From: RGIG5472 sp051867615
GTDB lineage: Bacteria; Bacillota; Clostridia; Oscillospirales; Oscillospiraceae
Assembly (NCBI GenBank): GCA_051867615.1
Contig: JBJDYU010000008.1
Span: 1 to 64,000, forward strand
Length of the DNA: 64,000 nt
Direction of reading: 5' to 3'
Shown here: in pieces, positions 62,402 through 64,000 of the stretch
How positions within the stretch are numbered: position 1 is the stretch's first letter
Layout: every line of letters begins with the position of its first letter
Notes under the pieces: model-generated
Told to the model about the DNA's origin: nothing
Databases searched by the model: none
The model's input: only the letters and a program-made list of their open reading frames with translations
Program-made: the position numbers and the translations under genes

Positions 62402-62433
62402 CGCCTGTCTTCGCGTGAAGGCAGGCGTTTTTT
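62402..62433 (+). terminator. attenuator before the MFS gene
   Basis: CGCCTGTCTT (62402-62411) pairs with AAGGCAGGCG (62418-62427, one G-U) around CGCGTG, followed by TTTTTT. Located between promoter and start codon, so it acts as an attenuator. Confidence 0.88.
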
Positions 62434-62519
62434 ACAGAAAGCCGCCGAAGGTATCTGCAACCGACGGATTGCCGGGGGACGCGCCCCGGCCGCGCAGATT
62501 CTGCGAGAGAGGAAGTTCT

Positions 62520-63791
62520 ATGAGCAAAACAAAACCCAATTCCCTGTGGACCTATGATTTTACCGTCATCACGCTGGGCAGCGTGGTGTCCATGGTGGGC
62601 GGCACATTGTCCGGCTTTGCCATCAGTATCATGGTGCTGGACTACACCGGGTCCACTTTCCTATATGTGCTGTTCAATGTGTGCTACCAGCTGCCTATGC
62701 TGGTCTGCCCCCTGCTGGCAGGGCCGTATCTGGACCGGATGAGCCGAAAAAAGGTCATCTACCGGCTGGACTATCTGTCATCGGGCATATTCCTGCTGCT
62801 GTTTTTCCTGCTGCGGAGCGGGTGGTTCAGCTATCCCGTCATGCTGCTGGGCTGTATGCTGATCGGCGCCATCGACGGCGTCTACATCGTGGCTTATGAC
62901 AGCTTTTATCCGAACCTCATCACCGAGGGAAATTACTCCCGGGCCTATTCCATCTCCAGTATGCTCTGGCCCATCGCGGCCATGACCACGCCCATCGCCG
63001 CCCTCATCTACGACCAGCTGGGGACAGTGACGCCCCTGTTTGCCTTCAACGCCCTGTGCTTTTTTACCGCCGCCTGCTTTGAGCGGACCATCCGTTATCG
63101 GGAGACCCATATGGATAAAGCCCCGCCCGCCGATGGGCTGGGGACCATCCGCCGGTTCCGGCGGGACTTCCGGGAGGGACTGGATTATATCGTCAGCGAG
63201 AAGGGCCTGCTGGTCATTGCGTTGTATTTTATGGTGTCCAGCTTTACCGGTACGGGCAGCGGCAGCCTGCACCTGCCCTTCTTCCGGAACAACGCTGCTC
63301 TGTTCGCCGCCTGGCCGGTGGCGGCGGTGACGCTGTACACCATCGTGTCCAACGCCTCGGTGGTGGGGCAGTTCACCGGAGGGCTGATCCACTACAAGGT
63401 GAAATTCCCCAAGGAGAAAAAATTCGCCATCGCCCTCACTGTCTATGTGTCGCTCTCCCTGCTGGACGGAACGCTGCTGTACGCTCCTGTCCCGCTTATG
63501 GCGCTGATGTTCTTCGCCGAGGGCATCCTGGGCGTTACCTCCTATAACATCCGCATCGCCGCCACCCAATCCTACATACCGGATACCAAGCGGGGCCGGT
63601 TCAACGGCACCTTCCAGATGCTGTGTTCTCTGGGCTCTATCGCCGGCTCCCTGACGGCGGGCGTTCTGGGCGAGTTCATGCCCGAGCGCCATGTGATCCT
63701 GCTGCTCAACGCCATTGGCCTGGCGTCGGTGTATCTGTTCATGTACCGGGGCCGGAAGCCCGTGGCGGCCATCTACAACCGGGATCTGTAA
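62520..63791 (+). CDS. MFS transporter, probable drug efflux
   Basis: 423 residues with about 12 membrane segments. TLGSVVSMVGGTLSGFAISIMVLDYTGS, the loop PYLDRMSRKKVIYRLDYLSS (motif A-like, GPYLDRMSRK) and a later YIPDTKRGRFNGTFQ match MFS exporters of the MefA/tetracycline-macrolide type. The substrate is unknown. ATG 62520 follows GAGAGGAAG. The leader peptide and attenuator suggest induction by ribosome-stalling antibiotics. Confidence 0.88.
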   Translation: MSKTKPNSLWTYDFTVITLGSVVSMVGGTLSGFAISIMVLDYTGSTFLYVLFNVCYQLPMLVCPLLAGPYLDRMSRKKVIYRLDYLSSGIFLLLFFLLRSGWFSYPVMLLGCMLIGAIDGVYIVAYDSFYPNLITEGNYSRAYSISSMLWPIAAMTTPIAALIYDQLGTVTPLFAFNALCFFTAACFERTIRYRETHMDKAPPADGLGTIRRFRRDFREGLDYIVSEKGLLVIALYFMVSSFTGTGSGSLHLPFFRNNAALFAAWPVAAVTLYTIVSNASVVGQFTGGLIHYKVKFPKEKKFAIALTVYVSLSLLDGTLLYAPVPLMALMFFAEGILGVTSYNIRIAATQSYIPDTKRGRFNGTFQMLCSLGSIAGSLTAGVLGEFMPERHVILLLNAIGLASVYLFMYRGRKPVAAIYNRDL

Positions 63792-63845
63792 ACCGCGGGA
63801 ACCGGGAGCCGGGCACGACCGGCAGGCGTAAAGGAGAAAAAAACT

Positions 63846-64000
63846 ATGGACATCCTGAAGACCGAGCGGCTGCTGCTGCGGCCCTGGCAGGAGGAGGACG
63901 CGGCGCGGCTGTACGAGCTGGCCCGGGACCCGGACGTGGGGCCCCGGGCCGGGTGGCCGCCCCATGTGAGCGTTGAGGACAGCCTGGGCATCATCCGCGG
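63846..64000 (+). CDS. GNAT acetyltransferase (partial, cut by window edge)
   Basis: The first 51 codons read MDILKTERLLLRPWQEEDAA then RLYELARDPDVGPRAGWPP. This is the RimJ/RimL-like GNAT start. AAGGAG (63831-63836) lies 9 bases upstream. The acetyl-CoA motif is beyond the window. It is 54 bases after the MFS stop and may share its transcript. Confidence 0.85.
   Translation, partial: MDILKTERLLLRPWQEEDAARLYELARDPDVGPRAGWPPHVSVEDSLGIIR

Overview
This window is a gene-dense, GC-rich (by eye about 60-65 % G+C) stretch of a chromosome. Nearly every gene lies on the + strand, in long operons with 4-base ATGA overlaps. It looks like a spore-forming, high-GC Clostridia member, most plausibly Oscillospiraceae and relatives. 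The evidence is a sporulation sigma factor G gene, a GerW/YtfJ spore protein, a YlmC/YmxH protein, a T-box riboswitch ahead of alaS, an IspH-RpsA fusion, the CdaA/CdaR pair, the PrpC/PrkC pair with PASTA repeats, and sigma-A promoters with 17-base spacers. There is no prophage, CRISPR array, plasmid gene or transposase.

Layout. 1-4330: polA, rimI, tsaD. 4331-4957: a non-coding, partly A-rich interval with a DnaA-box cluster and two Spo0A-type boxes. 4958-5441: tRNA-Thr(CGU), a hairpin/direct-repeat patch and a T-box leader. 5442-9025: a small HEXXH protein, alaS and a HIT protein. 9026-9763: a non-coding, MITE-like structured repeat. 9764-14399: a small XRE regulator coupled to comEC, then holA, an RNase M5-like Toprim protein and a CYTH protein. 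14539-15910 (minus): a PAP2-like membrane protein and a membrane-anchored XRE regulator. 16146-19364: glnS, an SGNH hydrolase and (minus) a maltose-type acetyltransferase. 19543-20768: sigG (minus) divergent from ylmC/ymxH. 20963-22704: rpsB-tsf. 22957-31663: a YitT protein, an M50 protease, scpA-scpB-ytfI-ytfJ-dacF-type carboxypeptidase-rluB, an RpiR regulator, a BaiN-type flavoprotein and cmk. 31654-33600: the ispH-rpsA fusion. 33741-34960: ispD-ispF. 35056-36431: a DUF3343 protein and a cysteine-desulfurase-like enzyme. 36518-40613: cdaA-cdaR and a Cys-rich trio (RseC-like, DUF5685-like, J-domain). 40672-53373: yicC-remA-gmk-rpoZ-priA-def-fmt-zinc protease-rsmB-rlmN-prpC-prkC-rsgA. 53429-60312: addB-addA. 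60440-63791: rpmE, hflX and an attenuator-controlled MFS transporter. The window ends inside a GNAT acetyltransferase.

Together these are mostly housekeeping genes for replication and repair (polA, holA, priA, addAB, scpAB), translation (alaS, glnS, rpsB, tsf, rpsA, def, fmt, rlmN, rsmB, rsgA, hflX, rpmE, tsaD), the MEP isoprenoid pathway (ispD, ispF, ispH) and signalling (c-di-AMP, Ser/Thr kinase/phosphatase), with scattered sporulation genes. The most unusual material is non-coding or poorly characterised: the DnaA/Spo0A-box interval, the inverted-repeat element before comEC, the internal promoter and Shine-Dalgarno site that could free RpsA from the IspH fusion, the leader-peptide attenuator before the MFS pump, and the three consecutive Cys-rich genes at 38639-40613.
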